From an uncultured Selenomonadales bacterium (GTDB taxonomy: Bacteria > Bacillota > Negativicutes > Selenomonadales > Selenomonadaceae), in NCBI GenBank assembly GCA_947307055.1, contig CAMZHX010000019.1, positions 1 through 42,422 of the forward strand: 42,422 nt of DNA, written 5' to 3'. Made by a program: the position numbers and the translations under genes. The notes beneath the pieces were generated by a model. It was not told the origin of the DNA and did not search any database. It was given only the letters and a program-made list of their open reading frames with translations. How positions within the stretch are numbered: the first letter of the stretch is position 1; the number at the start of each line of letters is the position of its first letter. Positions 7,801-17,400 of this stretch are shown one piece after another.

Positions 7801-8757
7801 TTACTTGAGGGCTTTGGTCGCGCCTTCGTTCATCTTGATGAAGTCCAGACCTTTGAGCGCGCCTTCCTTAGTGATGCTCTTTGCTGCGGAGTGCGCCGCC
7901 GAAATCTTGTCTAAGTTATCGAAAATGGCTTTGGTGAGTTTTTCGCCGAGAGCCGCATCGATTTTGTCGTTGGCGACCAAGATAGCCATAACGCTGACGG
8001 TCTCAACGTCTTCATTGAAGCCTTGATAGGTGCCGGCGGGAATAACAGTTTTGGTGTAGAAGGGATATTTTTCGGCGAGCTTTTTGACTTGCTCGTCACC
8101 GACAGCTAAGAGGCGAATTTTATTCTGCGAGGCGACATCTTGCACGGAAGCCGTAGGATAACCTGCGGTCACGAAAGCGGCGTCAACAGTTTTATCCTTG
8201 AGCGCGTAGGAACCTTCCGCGAAGGATAAAAATTGCTCGTCAACGTCGTCGTAAGTTATGCCGTAAGCCTCAAGAATCTGGCGAGCATTAGCCTCTGCGC
8301 CCGAACCTGCCGCGCCAACTGCTACGCGTTTGCCCTTCAAGTCGTTGATAGTTTTAATGCCAGAATCCTCGCGGACGATGAATTGGCAAGTTTCGGGATA
8401 AAGCGACGCAATGCCATTGAGATTTTCAACCTTGCCGCTTTCTTTGAACATTTCCTCGCCGTTGACAGCGTAATAAGTTATGTCGTTCTGAACGATTGCA
8501 AGTTCAACCTGCTTATCTTTTAGCATGTTGATATTGGCGACTGATGCGCCGGTTGACTGCGCGGAAGCGTTCATGCCGTTTTTGTTAAGGACTTCTGCAA
8601 TAGCTCCGCCGATAGGATAATAAGTGCCTGCTGTGCCGCCCGTAGCGATGTTAATAAATTGTTCCTTGTCACCTCCTCCGCAACCCGCTATGCCAACTGC
8701 CAACGCTACGGCACAAACAGCGGTCGCGATTCTCTTTAAAACCTTAGGCAACCTCAT
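7801..8757 (-). CDS. TAXI family TRAP transporter solute-binding lipoprotein
   Basis: This is the extracytoplasmic binding protein of a TRAP transporter of the TAXI class, typically binding small organic acids or amino acids such as glutamate. The N-terminus is a lipoprotein signal, with basic KVLKR, a hydrophobic stretch and the lipobox GIAGC near residue 26. The mature part opens with FINIATGGTAGTYYPIGGAI, the diagnostic TAXI signature, and later shows LKGKRVAVGAAGSGAEANAR. At 318 residues it is of normal length. GAGGAG precedes the ATG. The fused DctQM-type permease that would be its partner is not adjacent, so the transporter must be encoded elsewhere or this is an orphan receptor. Confidence 0.92.
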   Translation of the reverse strand: MRLPKVLKRIATAVCAVALAVGIAGCGGGDKEQFINIATGGTAGTYYPIGGAIAEVLNKNGMNASAQSTGASVANINMLKDKQVELAIVQNDITYYAVNGEEMFKESGKVENLNGIASLYPETCQFIVREDSGIKTINDLKGKRVAVGAAGSGAEANARQILEAYGITYDDVDEQFLSFAEGSYALKDKTVDAAFVTAGYPTASVQDVASQNKIRLLAVGDEQVKKLAEKYPFYTKTVIPAGTYQGFNEDVETVSVMAILVANDKIDAALGEKLTKAIFDNLDKISAAHSAAKSITKEGALKGLDFIKMNEGATKALK

Positions 8758-8802
8758 TTTAATGCAACTCCTCTCAGAAATGCAGGTAAAATTTTTCCAG
8801 CG

Positions 8803-8832
8803 AATTATATCACAACTGCCACCACGTCGACA
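8803..8832 (-). promoter_or_regulatory. promoter of the TAXI gene
   Basis: On the minus strand: TTGTCG (8832-8827), an 18-base spacer, and a perfect TATAAT (8808-8803). The leader is about 45 bases long and ends in GAGAGGAG. Confidence 0.65.
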
Positions 8833-8920
8833 AGATTTTAAAAAAGGAAATTTATTAATGACTGAATAATGAACAATTATCTTTGCGAAGCAGACGCGGT
8901 TTCAGCAGTAACTAATAGTA
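8833..8920. other. intergenic stretch with no recognised feature
   Basis: This is the middle of the 312-base gap 8758-9069. The gap holds divergent promoters (8803-8832 minus, 8921-8948 plus) and a hairpin leader. Between the promoters no gene, repeat or clear operator was seen. Very short ORFs here lack ribosome binding sites. Confidence 0.6.
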
Positions 8921-8948
8921 TTGCAAAAGTCAGGGATAATGCTATAAT
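8921..8948 (+). promoter_or_regulatory. promoter of the SPFH/zinc-ribbon gene
   Basis: TTGCAA (8921-8926), a 16-base spacer, and a perfect TATAAT (8943-8948). The transcript would carry a leader of about 115 bases. Confidence 0.65.
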
Positions 8949-9014
8949 ATGAACAATGATTAGCATGATAGCGATTTATAAAATCATGAACACAACTATA
9001 TATACTGAATAAAA

Positions 9015-9042
9015 GCCCTCCGTCGGTGGGGGAAATTTTTTT
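9015..9042 (+). promoter_or_regulatory. possible attenuator hairpin in the SPFH gene leader
   Basis: GCCCTCC and GGTGGGGG around a three-base loop form an imperfect GC stem followed by AAATTTTTTT. It sits between the promoter and the ribosome binding site (GAAAGGAG at 9053-9060). The stem has a T-T mismatch and the T tract starts a few bases late, so termination may be weak or conditional. Confidence 0.4.
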
Positions 9043-9069
9043 AAAGGGAATCGAAAGGAGAATTTAAAA

Positions 9070-10359
9070 ATGGGATTTATTCAAGCGGCACTAGCGGCGG
9101 CAAGTGGCGTTCTCGGCGACCAGTGGAAAGAATATTTTTATTGTGACAGTCTCTCGCCGGAAATTTTAGTAGCTAAAGGCCACAGACGCAAAACCAGTCG
9201 TTGGAGTTCCAATGACGGCGACGACAATATCATCAGCAACGGCTCGAAAATTTCTGTCAATGACGGGCAATGTGTGATTATCGTCCAAAACGGCAAAGTT
9301 ATCGATCTTTGCGCAGATAGCGGCGAGTACATTTACGACAAGTCGACCGAGCCATCAATTTTCAACAACAGCAAAACTATTGCCGAAAACATTCAGGACA
9401 TTTTCTTTAATATAAGAGACCGCTTCACTTTCGGCGGCGATACCGGGCGTGACGAGCGCATTTATTATTTCAACACCAAAGAGATTATCGGCAACAAGTA
9501 CGGCACGCCTAGCCCGATTCCCTTCCGCGTGGTCGATTACAATATCGGGCTTGATGTCGACATTGCGATAAAATGTTTCGGCTCCTACAGCTACAAAATT
9601 GTTAATCCCGTGCTTTTCTACGCCAATGTTTGCGGTAACGTCAAAGATGTTTACAATCGCTCGGAGATTGACGCGCAACTTAAAACTGAACTTATGACGG
9701 CTTTGCAACCTGCCTTTGCTAAAATTTCGGAAATGGGAATCAGATATAGTGCCCTGCCTGCTCACACGACCGAAATTGCCGACGCGCTTAATGATGTCCT
9801 TAGCCGCAAGTGGGGCGACCTGCGCGGCTTAAAAGTCGTATCGTTTGGCGTCTCGAATGTCAGCGCGAGCGAAGAAGATGCCAATATGATTAAGGAAATG
9901 CAAAGAAGCGGCGCGTTGAGGAATCCAGCAATGGCGGCGGCGGTCTTGACTTCGGCTCAAGCAAATGCTATGCAAAGTGCGGCAAATAATTCTGCGGGCG
10001 CGATGACAGGTTTTATGGGCATGAATATGGCGGCTCAAGCTGGCGGCGTTAACGCGGGCAATCTATTCGCTATGGCTCAACAGCAACAGGCTCAACAAAC
10101 ACAACAGCAAAAGCCGCCAACGTGGAAATGTTCAGCTTGCGGGCACGAGGATAATCGCGGCAACTTCTGCGCGGAGTGCGGTGCTCCAAAACCCGTCGTC
10201 AATGAGTGGAAATGTCCGGAGTGCGGCGCGGTCAATAAAGGCAAGTTCTGTTCGGAATGCGGCAAGCCTAAACCCGTTAGCGATGAGTGGAAATGTCCAG
10301 ATTGCGGCGCAGTCAATAAAGGCAAATTCTGTGCGGAGTGCGGCCAGCCCAGACCTTGA
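9070..10359 (+). CDS. SPFH-domain protein with three C-terminal zinc ribbons (YdjI-like)
   Basis: Residues 1-290 or so form an SPFH/Band-7-like domain similar to the 'virion core protein' family and Bacillus YdjI, which belongs to a membrane-stress (PspA-type) locus. There is no N-terminal membrane span beyond the mildly hydrophobic start MGFIQAALAAASGVLG. A Met/Ala/Gln-rich linker (about 295-345) leads into three tandem zinc ribbons, each CX2C-X9-CX2C: CSACGHED...FCAECG, CPECGAVN...FCSECG and CPDCGAVN...FCAECG. Ribbons two and three are almost identical in protein and DNA. Its role may be membrane scaffolding or envelope stress (inference). No PspA gene is next to it. It has its own promoter; obgE follows after 53 bases. 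Confidence 0.8.
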   Translation: MGFIQAALAAASGVLGDQWKEYFYCDSLSPEILVAKGHRRKTSRWSSNDGDDNIISNGSKISVNDGQCVIIVQNGKVIDLCADSGEYIYDKSTEPSIFNNSKTIAENIQDIFFNIRDRFTFGGDTGRDERIYYFNTKEIIGNKYGTPSPIPFRVVDYNIGLDVDIAIKCFGSYSYKIVNPVLFYANVCGNVKDVYNRSEIDAQLKTELMTALQPAFAKISEMGIRYSALPAHTTEIADALNDVLSRKWGDLRGLKVVSFGVSNVSASEEDANMIKEMQRSGALRNPAMAAAVLTSAQANAMQSAANNSAGAMTGFMGMNMAAQAGGVNAGNLFAMAQQQQAQQTQQQKPPTWKCSACGHEDNRGNFCAECGAPKPVVNEWKCPECGAVNKGKFCSECGKPKPVSDEWKCPDCGAVNKGKFCAECGQPRP

Positions 10360-10375
10360 AATCACCCGCTGTTTG

Positions 10376-10394
10376 CCTACTTTTTAAAAGTAGG
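10376..10394. repeat. perfect palindrome upstream of obgE
   Basis: Nine-base arms CCTACTTTT and AAAAGTAGG around a central T, 17 bases after the SPFH stop codon and just before the obgE ribosome binding site. There is no T tract, so it is not a standard terminator. The 15-base core TACTTTTTAAAAGTA recurs exactly (minus strand) at 29709-29723. Confidence 0.5.
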
Positions 10395-10412
10395 TGCGCG
10401 GAGGAATGAACA

Positions 10413-11690
10413 ATGCAATTCATAGACAGAAGTAAAATCAGTGTGCGAGCGGGCGACGGCGGCAATGGCAAATCGTCTTTCCGGCGCGAAAAATTTGTAC
10501 CGAAGGGCGGCCCCGACGGTGGCGACGGCGGTAAGGGCGGCGATGTCGTTCTTGAGGTCGATGCCAATGTCAACACGCTTTTAAATTTCAGATTCAATCG
10601 CAAGTACACCGCCGAGAATGGCGACGCCGGCGACAGGAAAAAACAATACGGGCGCGGCGCAGAGGATTGCGTGATAAAAGTTCCGCAAGGCACGCTCGTA
10701 AAGGACGCGACGACCGGCGAAATTTTAGCCGACTTGACTGAACTCGGACAGCGTGCGATTGTCGCTAAGGGCGGGCGCGGCGGCAGAGGTAATGCTAAAT
10801 TTAAATCGTCGTCGAGACGCGCTCCGACTTTTGCTGAGTTCGGCGAGCCGGGCGAAAGTCGCGAACTTCTCCTTGAGCTGAAACTTTTGGCGGACGTCGG
10901 GCTTGTCGGCTATCCCAGTGTCGGCAAGTCAAGTTTGATAGCCGCTGTGAGTTCTGCGCGCCCCGAAATCGCTGACTATCACTTCACGACGCTCGTACCG
11001 GTTTTGGGCGTTGTGAGTCTCGGCTATGAAAAATCTTTCGTCATGGCGGATATTCCTGGGCTGATTGAGGGCGCGGCGGACGGCATCGGGCTCGGTCACG
11101 ATTTTTTACGGCATATCGAGCGCACGAAATTGATTTTGCATATCGTGGACGCGGCGGCGGTTGACGGGCGCGACCCTGTCGACGACTTCAAGAAAATTAA
11201 CGTCGAGCTCAAAAAGTACAGCGAAAAACTTTCAAAGCGACCGCAAATTTTGGTTGCGAATAAAATCGACCTGCCGCAAGCAAAAGAAAACCTTCCTGCC
11301 CTTGAGAAACTCGCGGAGGAGGAAGGGATTAAATTTTTTGCTATATCGGCGGCGGCGCATGAGAATCTTGACGCGCTGATAAATTTTGTCGGCAAGCGGC
11401 TTGAGGAAATTATTCCGGAAGTCGAACCGATTGCCGAAGTTAAAATTTTCGACGTAGACAAGGAAGACGACCCCGTAATAATCGAGCGCAACGACGCGGC
11501 GGAATTTATCGTCCGGAATAAGAATTTGGAAAAGATTGTCGCTATGACGAATTTTGATAACGATGAGGGCTTGCGGCGTTTCCAATTTATTTGGCGCATG
11601 AAAAATCTTGACGCCCTGTTGAAAACTCGCGGAATCAAAGAGGGAATGACTGTTCATATTGGCGGGCTGGAGTTTGAGTGGAAGGAATGA
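10413..11690 (+). CDS. obgE: Obg family GTPase
   Basis: Obg/CgtA is an essential GTPase that binds the large ribosomal subunit and links ribosome assembly to growth and the stringent response. The Gly-rich Obg fold occupies residues 1-158 ([20 protein letters not shown]). The G domain shows G1 GYPSVGKSS (from about 166), G2 region YHFTTLVP, G3 DIPGLIEGA and G4 NKIDLP. A C-terminal OCT domain is present ([17 protein letters not shown] through [10 protein letters not shown]). At 425 residues it has typical Firmicute length. The start is supported by GGAGG. Its stop lies only 3 bases from the stop of the convergent pyrD, with no terminator visible between them. Confidence 0.97.
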   Translation: MQFIDRSKISVRAGDGGNGKSSFRREKFVPKGGPDGGDGGKGGDVVLEVDANVNTLLNFRFNRKYTAENGDAGDRKKQYGRGAEDCVIKVPQGTLVKDATTGEILADLTELGQRAIVAKGGRGGRGNAKFKSSSRRAPTFAEFGEPGESRELLLELKLLADVGLVGYPSVGKSSLIAAVSSARPEIADYHFTTLVPVLGVVSLGYEKSFVMADIPGLIEGAADGIGLGHDFLRHIERTKLILHIVDAAAVDGRDPVDDFKKINVELKKYSEKLSKRPQILVANKIDLPQAKENLPALEKLAEEEGIKFFAISAAAHENLDALINFVGKRLEEIIPEVEPIAEVKIFDVDKEDDPVIIERNDAAEFIVRNKNLEKIVAMTNFDNDEGLRRFQFIWRMKNLDALLKTRGIKEGMTVHIGGLEFEWKE

Positions 11691-11693
11691 TTT

Positions 11694-12602
11694 TTATTTG
11701 ACTTTGCCGACGAGTTCGCGAATATTTTTGAGCCCGCAACTTTGCAAATAAATTTCCAAGTCGTCAGCGATTTTCATAGTAATTGACGGCTCGGAGAAAT
11801 TTGCCGTGCCGATTGCGACTGCAGAAGCTCCCGCCAAAAAGAATTCTGCCGCGTCGGCCGCCGAACGAATCCCGCCCATGCCGATTATCGGGACTTTGAC
11901 GGCTTGCGCGACTTGCCAGACCATACGCACTGCGACGGGTTTAATTGCGCCGCCGGACAATCCGCCCGTAATGTTGCCTAGTGTTGGTCGCCACGTGTGA
12001 ATATTTATTTCCATTCCCATGAGCGTATTTATCAGCGACAAGCAATCCGCGCCGGAATTTTCAACTGCACGCGCAATTTTCGTTATGTCCGTGACATTCG
12101 GGCTTAGTTTGACGATAACGGGCTTGCGCGTATTTTTTTTTGCCGCGCTCGTGACTTTAGCCGCTTGTCGCTCGTCGGTGCCGAAAATTATTCCGCCGTC
12201 CTTGACGTTCGGGCAGGAAATATTCAGCTCAATCGCGGCGACGCCGTCAACGTCGAGAAGTTTAGCGAGTTCGCCGTAATCCTCGACGCTTGAACCGCTC
12301 ACGTTTACGACGACGTTCATTTTATCTTTGATGCGCGGCAAAATCTCTGACAAAAATTTTTCGACGCCGGGATTTTCCAAGCCAATGCAATTCAGCATAC
12401 CCGAAGGCGTTTCAGTGATTCGCACGCCGTCATTACCTCTGCGCGGCTTCGGAGTTAGACATTTGACCATGACACCGCCGAGCCTTTGAAGGTCGACGAA
12501 ATTTTCAAACTCCTCGCCAAAACCGAAAGTCCCGGACGCGGCGAAAATTGGCGTATTGAGTTTCATGCCGCAAAGTTCCGTTTGCAAAAGATTTTTATTC
12601 AA
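11694..12602 (-). CDS. pyrD: dihydroorotate dehydrogenase B catalytic subunit
   Basis: This FMN enzyme oxidises dihydroorotate to orotate in UMP synthesis; in the class 1B form electrons pass through PyrK to NAD. Clear motifs are [24 protein letters not shown] (with the catalytic-loop Cys of class 1 enzymes), LINTLMGM and [15 protein letters not shown]. The likely start is TTG at 12602: AGGAGG lies 8 bases upstream, the product is then 302 residues, and it begins [20 protein letters not shown] as expected. A longer open frame upstream overlaps the preceding gene and is not protein-like. The TTG overlaps the stop of the radical SAM gene by 8 bases, so translation is probably coupled. Confidence 0.93.
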   Translation of the reverse strand: MNKNLLQTELCGMKLNTPIFAASGTFGFGEEFENFVDLQRLGGVMVKCLTPKPRRGNDGVRITETPSGMLNCIGLENPGVEKFLSEILPRIKDKMNVVVNVSGSSVEDYGELAKLLDVDGVAAIELNISCPNVKDGGIIFGTDERQAAKVTSAAKKNTRKPVIVKLSPNVTDITKIARAVENSGADCLSLINTLMGMEINIHTWRPTLGNITGGLSGGAIKPVAVRMVWQVAQAVKVPIIGMGGIRSAADAAEFFLAGASAVAIGTANFSEPSITMKIADDLEIYLQSCGLKNIRELVGKVK

Positions 12603-13485
12603 CTGCCGCACCTCCTGAAATTTTTTTAATCTGCTCGTGGAAAAAGAAATTGACGATAACAGGCGGCGCGTCGAAATCCCTTTGGAAGTCGTCGCGGTTG
12701 CGCACGTATTCCAAATTATTTTTCGCGGCGTAGTCCTCAACAATTTTATGCAGCTCGAACCAGTAGCGCGGATTCTTTTGATAATAAATTTCGTCGTAGA
12801 GCGGCCTAAGCTCCGGAAATTTTGCCCGCACGTACTTTAAAATTTTCGGCTTGAAGTTCCCGCGCAGATTTAAATTCTCCAGCCAAACGAGATTGCAAAA
12901 ATTTTTAGCCGCGTCGATTATCGCAGTGACATCGGTTATGCCAGGAAAAATCGGAGAAATAAAACATGTCGTCCGAATTCCTTCCGCGTGCAAAATTTTC
13001 ATCGCGTCAAGCCTGCGCCTAATCGAGACGGCGTTATCCATATCGGCGCGGAAATTTTCGTCCAAAGTATTTATGCTGAATCCGACGCGAACATTTTTGA
13101 ACGTCTTAATCAAATCGAGGTCGCGCAGAATCAAATCGGATTTTGTCTGCAAGCTCAAATTTATATCGACGCCCTGAAAAGTTTCGAGGAATTCGCGAGT
13201 GCGCTTGTAAATTTCTTCTTGCGGGTTGTAAGGGTCGGTGACCGAGCTCATAAAAAATTTTCTACCGGTGTACAGCTTGGGATTTTTAACCGGCTTCCAA
13301 AATTTCACGTCGAGGAAGGTGCCCCAATCCTCAGTATGCCCCGTGAATTTTTTCATGAAGCAAGCGTAACAATATTTGCAAGCGTGAGTACAGCCGATGT
13401 AGGGATTTACGGCGTAATCGGTGACGGGGATATTCGATTTTGTCAAAATACTTCTTACGTCAATTTTTTTGATTATCGGTTGCAT
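12595..13485 (-). CDS. SPL-family radical SAM protein (SplB-like)
   Basis: A 296-residue radical SAM protein. The 4Fe-4S binding motif is [10 protein letters not shown] (CX3CX2C) at about residues 29-38, preceded by DYAVNPYIG, as in the SplB / 'DNA repair photolyase' family. Family members include spore photoproduct lyase and many proteins of unknown function; the last group is more likely here, because no sporulation context is visible. The chosen ATG at 13485 has GAGG 9 bases upstream and overlaps pyrK by 26 bases. An upstream-extended frame would lie wholly within pyrK. It sits between pyrK and pyrD, an unusual insertion in a pyrimidine operon. Confidence 0.85.
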   Translation of the reverse strand: MQPIIKKIDVRSILTKSNIPVTDYAVNPYIGCTHACKYCYACFMKKFTGHTEDWGTFLDVKFWKPVKNPKLYTGRKFFMSSVTDPYNPQEEIYKRTREFLETFQGVDINLSLQTKSDLILRDLDLIKTFKNVRVGFSINTLDENFRADMDNAVSIRRRLDAMKILHAEGIRTTCFISPIFPGITDVTAIIDAAKNFCNLVWLENLNLRGNFKPKILKYVRAKFPELRPLYDEIYYQKNPRYWFELHKIVEDYAAKNNLEYVRNRDDFQRDFDAPPVIVNFFFHEQIKKISGGAAVE

Positions 13486-14233
13486 AGTCAAAGACCTCTT
13501 TTGCGTCGAAAATGGGACCATCTTTGCAAACTTTTTTTCTACCGTTGGCGGTGTCGATTGAGCAGCTGAGGCACGCGCCGAGCCCGCAAGCCATACGTTT
13601 TTCAAAGGAGACTTCGCAGGGCAAATTTTTTTCGTGAGCGAGTTTGGCGATACCGCGCATCATTATTTCGGGGCCGCAAGTCAGAATCGCCGAATAATTT
13701 CCCGCCGCTAAAATGTCGGGTAGCAAATCAATCGCGAAACCTTTCCGAGCGTAACTGCCGTCGTCAGTCGTAATGAAAATTTTCTCGGCGTGCGGCTTGA
13801 ATTCATCTTGCCAGAAGAGAACTTCGCCTTGATTGCGACCGCCCATTAGGACATCAGTCGAAAACTTTTCCGCCGCCAAAAGCAAAGGCGCAAGTCCCAT
13901 ACCGCCGCCGACCAATAAAACTTTTCCTTCGCGAGGGGTATAGCCATTGCCGAGTGCGCCCAAAATGTTCAAGCGTTCGCCGACTTTTTTCGTCGACAAA
14001 ATTTCAGTACCGCGCCCGACCGCCCGATAAAAAATTTTCACGTGCCCGCCCAAAGTCGAGGCAATGCCCAGCGGTCGTCTCAACGTGAACTCGTCCGAAA
14101 TTTTCACCTGAACGAATTGTCCTGCCCGCGCAATTTCTGCAAGTTTGGGCGCGTCGACCGTCAAGCGGAAAATTTTTTCGGCAACCTCTTCATTCGATAA
14201 AATTTCCGCATCAAAAATTCTCGCCACAATCAT
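13460..14233 (-). CDS. pyrK: dihydroorotate dehydrogenase electron transfer subunit
   Basis: PyrK carries FAD and a 2Fe-2S cluster and passes electrons from PyrD to NAD. The FAD-binding motif is RRPLGIAS, the NAD-binding region is VLLVGGGMGLAPL, and the cluster ligands are in ACGLGACLSC plus a later Cys in KKVCKDGP (CX4CX2C-X11-C). At about 257 residues it has normal length. The start is uncertain: AAGGAG is followed directly by TTG ATG ATT GTG. ATG (14233) is given here, while GTG at 14227 has the better spacing. It is first in an overlapping operon with the radical SAM gene and pyrD, which together would make the class 1B heterotetramer. Confidence 0.93.
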   Translation of the reverse strand: MIVARIFDAEILSNEEVAEKIFRLTVDAPKLAEIARAGQFVQVKISDEFTLRRPLGIASTLGGHVKIFYRAVGRGTEILSTKKVGERLNILGALGNGYTPREGKVLLVGGGMGLAPLLLAAEKFSTDVLMGGRNQGEVLFWQDEFKPHAEKIFITTDDGSYARKGFAIDLLPDILAAGNYSAILTCGPEIMMRGIAKLAHEKNLPCEVSFEKRMACGLGACLSCSIDTANGRKKVCKDGPIFDAKEVFDYATDNQKN

Positions 14234-14259
14234 CAACTCCTTGCAAAAAATTTTTTCTG

Positions 14260-14288
14260 ATTGTAGCAGTTGCGGGCGCGACCTTCAA
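14260..14288 (-). promoter_or_regulatory. pyrK operon promoter flanked by two A6T6 palindromes
   Basis: On the minus strand: TTGAAG (14288-14283), a 17-base spacer, and TACAAT (14265-14260). Two identical 14-base palindromes CAAAAAATTTTTTC lie on either side, at 14244-14257 and 14289-14302, exactly 45 bases apart. No PyrR-type attenuator was recognised. Confidence 0.6.
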
Positions 14289-14381
14289 CAAAAAATTTTT
14301 TCAAGCCGCTGACTTTGTGAAACCGCACCATTGCGCCATTGACTAATTGCCCTTCGCGTCTTGCCGCCGATTTTGAAACTG

Positions 14382-14410
14382 TTCACAAAGCCGTTTTCAA
14401 GTGATATAAT
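14382..14410 (+). promoter_or_regulatory. nrdD promoter
   Basis: TTCACA (14382-14387), a 17-base spacer, and a perfect TATAAT (14405-14410). The -35 box lies within TTCACAAAG, which is repeated in inverted orientation as CTTTGTGAA at 14313-14321. No clear NrdR box pair was found. Confidence 0.6.
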
Positions 14411-14441
14411 CGCGCCACTTACCTTGAAAGGGGGGATTCAC

Positions 14442-17400
14442 TTGAAACTTACAAAAGTTCGGAAGCGGTCAGGGCAACGGGTCAACTACGACCGCGAAAA
14501 AATTTTCAACGCGATAGCCGGCGCAAATCGTGACGCCACAACGCCCGCCGATAAACTTTCGGCTGAGGATTTGGAGCTCGTGACGGATTCAGTCGAGCGC
14601 GCCATTTCTGAAAACGAAATTATCGGCGTCGAGGCGATTCAAGACCAAGTCGAGAAAGCTTTGATGGCGCATGGCTTCTACGACGTCGCCAAGCAATTCA
14701 TAGTTTATCGGCAAAGGCACACCCAACGTCGCGAGGCGCAAAAAAGATTGATGAGCACCTATCGCGATATTTTTTTCGCCGATTCTGTGGACATCGACCT
14801 GAAGCGCGACAACGCCAACATCAACACCGATGCTTCAATGGGCATTATGCTAAAGCTCGGCGCGGAAAGTTCAAAGTATTTCGTCGACAACTACGTTTTG
14901 CCGGAAGAGTTTGTGCAGGCGGATAAGGAAAACTGGATTCACGTACATGATAAAGATTTCAGTTTGATAACCTTTAACTGCTGCCAAATCGACTTACTGA
15001 AATTATTTCGCGGCGGCTTCTCGACGGGTCACGGCTTTTTGCGCGAGCCCAATTCCATTCGCTCATATGCGTCGCTGGCATGTATCGCAATTCAAAGCAA
15101 TCAAAATGATATGTTTGGCGGGCAGAGCATAAACGCTTTCGATTATGCGATGGCTGAAGGTGTAAGAAAATCTTTTAGGAGGGCGATAAAAGACGAAATT
15201 AAACGCGCTTGCGAATTCTGCGACGTTGAGGCGGCGGGCGAAGTTGATTTTAATATCTGCACTTATTGCGAGGGCGAAAACTCTGCCGCCGTCGAGAACT
15301 TGACAAAAATTGTCGGCTCGGAAAAAATCGCGGAGAAAATTTATAAGCAAGCCTGCGCGGACGTCGTGGAAGAAACTCACCAAGCAATGGAGGCTTTAAT
15401 TCATAATTTCAACACTTTGCATTCAAGAGCAGGGGCGCAAGTGCCCTTCAGCTCAATAAATTATGGAATGGATACAAGCCCCGAAGGTCGGCTAGCAACG
15501 CGCGAAGTTCTCAACGCAATCGAAGCGGGACTGGGCAACGGCGAGACGCCCATTTTCCCAATTAGCGTCTTTCAACTAAAAGCGGGCGTAAATTACAACG
15601 TCGATGACCCGAATTACGATTTATTCCGCCAGGCGTGCAAAGTCAGCGCGAAACGTCTTTTCCCTAATTTCGTTTCGCTGGACGCGCCATATAATTTGCA
15701 ATACTACAAGGCGGGCGATTATAACAGTTATATTGCTACCATGGGGTGCGCAGATGGTGATGAACTTGTCATCTATCAATACAAAGGAAAATTTTTCTGC
15801 GAAGGGATTAAACGCCTTTGGGAACGCATGTCTGAACCCGAAATGCAAAGCGGACAAAGTAAGTATATCAAAGCTCAGAATTTGCAAATTTTGGACGCCG
15901 ACGCCGGGAAGTTCGTTGAAGTTTATACGGTGGTTAAAAATCCCGACCAAGGCAACTGGGTAAGAGTGAACTTTGACAACGGCAGGTCAATTTTAGTTAC
16001 CGCTGACCACCCGCTTTATACGGCTAATCGCGGGCGCGTTCAAGTTTCCGATTTAAAAGTCGGCGATACCATAAATTCTTACTACGAATTGCCGACGATT
16101 GAAGTTGACGAGAAAAATTTTATTTCCGATACTGATGAAGCTTATATTCTCGGTCTCATTATAACGGACGGCTGTTATGACAATGGCTTATACGTAACGC
16201 TTGACGCCGAGACGGAGGAGGATATTCTCAAAACCTTTGTTGAACGTGTAAAAAATACTTGGAATGAAGATTGCACGGTTACTCATTTTGAACGCGGCGA
16301 TAAAGGCGACTATTACAGCATTTACGTCAAAGGTAGCCCTAAGGAATATGAGAAAAGATTTATTGAACTTTTCGGCGGTCTCCAGAAAAAATGCAGAAGT
16401 ATTCCACATGAACTTTTCACGGCAACGCGGGAAATAAAATTGGCATTTCTAGCAGGTATGATTGACGGCGACGGACATATCAGCTATAAATCTAAAGTTC
16501 AACTCGGAAGCACTAATAAAGAACTTGCTTGGCAACAGCTAGCACTCGCGCAATCACTCGGCTACCCCGCGAAAATCTATCTGAATCGCTATGATTCCAA
16601 ACACCACGAAAAAATTCGCTATCGTGTCGAGTTCACAATGTCAAACGAAATCGCCAAATATCTCGCTAGTGCTAAAAAATCTTGTGTTCAATGGAATGGC
16701 AAAGAATCTCAAACGAAAACGCCTGAAGTTATCAACGTGCGTTCGATTGAATATCTCGGTGCACTCGGAAAAGAAAGTTTTGACGTTGAAACCGCGACAG
16801 ATAAATTTACTTTGTCGTTTATAAATTCGGGGAATTGCCGGACGCGCGTAATGAGTAACGTCAACGGGCGCGAGGAGTCGGGCAGTCGCGGGAATTTCGC
16901 TTTCGTGACGATTAACCTGCCTAAGCTCGCGCTTGAATCAAAAGGTAACGTCGAAGAATTTTTCAAGCTCTATGACAAATATATAATGATTTGCCACGAT
17001 TATATTTTGTGCCGGCTCAAGACGATTGAGGAAAAGCACGTTTACAATTTCCCGTTCCTAATGGGGCAGGGCGTGTGGATGGATTCGGAGAAGCTCAAGC
17101 CGACCGATAAAATTAAAGACGTCCTAAAGCACGCGAGCTACTCAATAGGCTTTTGCGGGTTGGCGGAATGTCTGGTCGCTTTAATCGGCAAGCATCACGG
17201 GCAATCCGAAGAGGCTCAAGAACTAGGCTTAAAAATCGTCGGGCACCTGCGCGAGAGGACTGACGATTACACCAAGCGCGAGAAAAGAAATTGGACGACG
17301 TTCGCAACGCCTGCCGAATCGACCGCCGGACAATTCCAACGCTCTAACAGAAAAATTTACGGCAATATAAAAGGCGTGACTGACCGCCCCTACATGACCA

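Noticed and set aside
8233..8523. Plus-strand ORFs over the TAXI gene and other long antisense ORFs in the window
   Set aside because: The GC-rich third positions of real genes create long antisense frames here. These have no ribosome binding sites and no recognisable domains.
11694..12743. Longer open frame for pyrD starting at 12743
   Set aside because: The extra 47 residues lie inside the radical SAM gene in another frame, are not protein-like, and a TTG with AGGAGG at good spacing exists at 12602.
15747..16835. Group I/II intron or insertion element in nrdD
   Set aside because: The reading frame stays open through the insertion, and intein blocks A, B, F and G plus two LAGLIDADG motifs are present.
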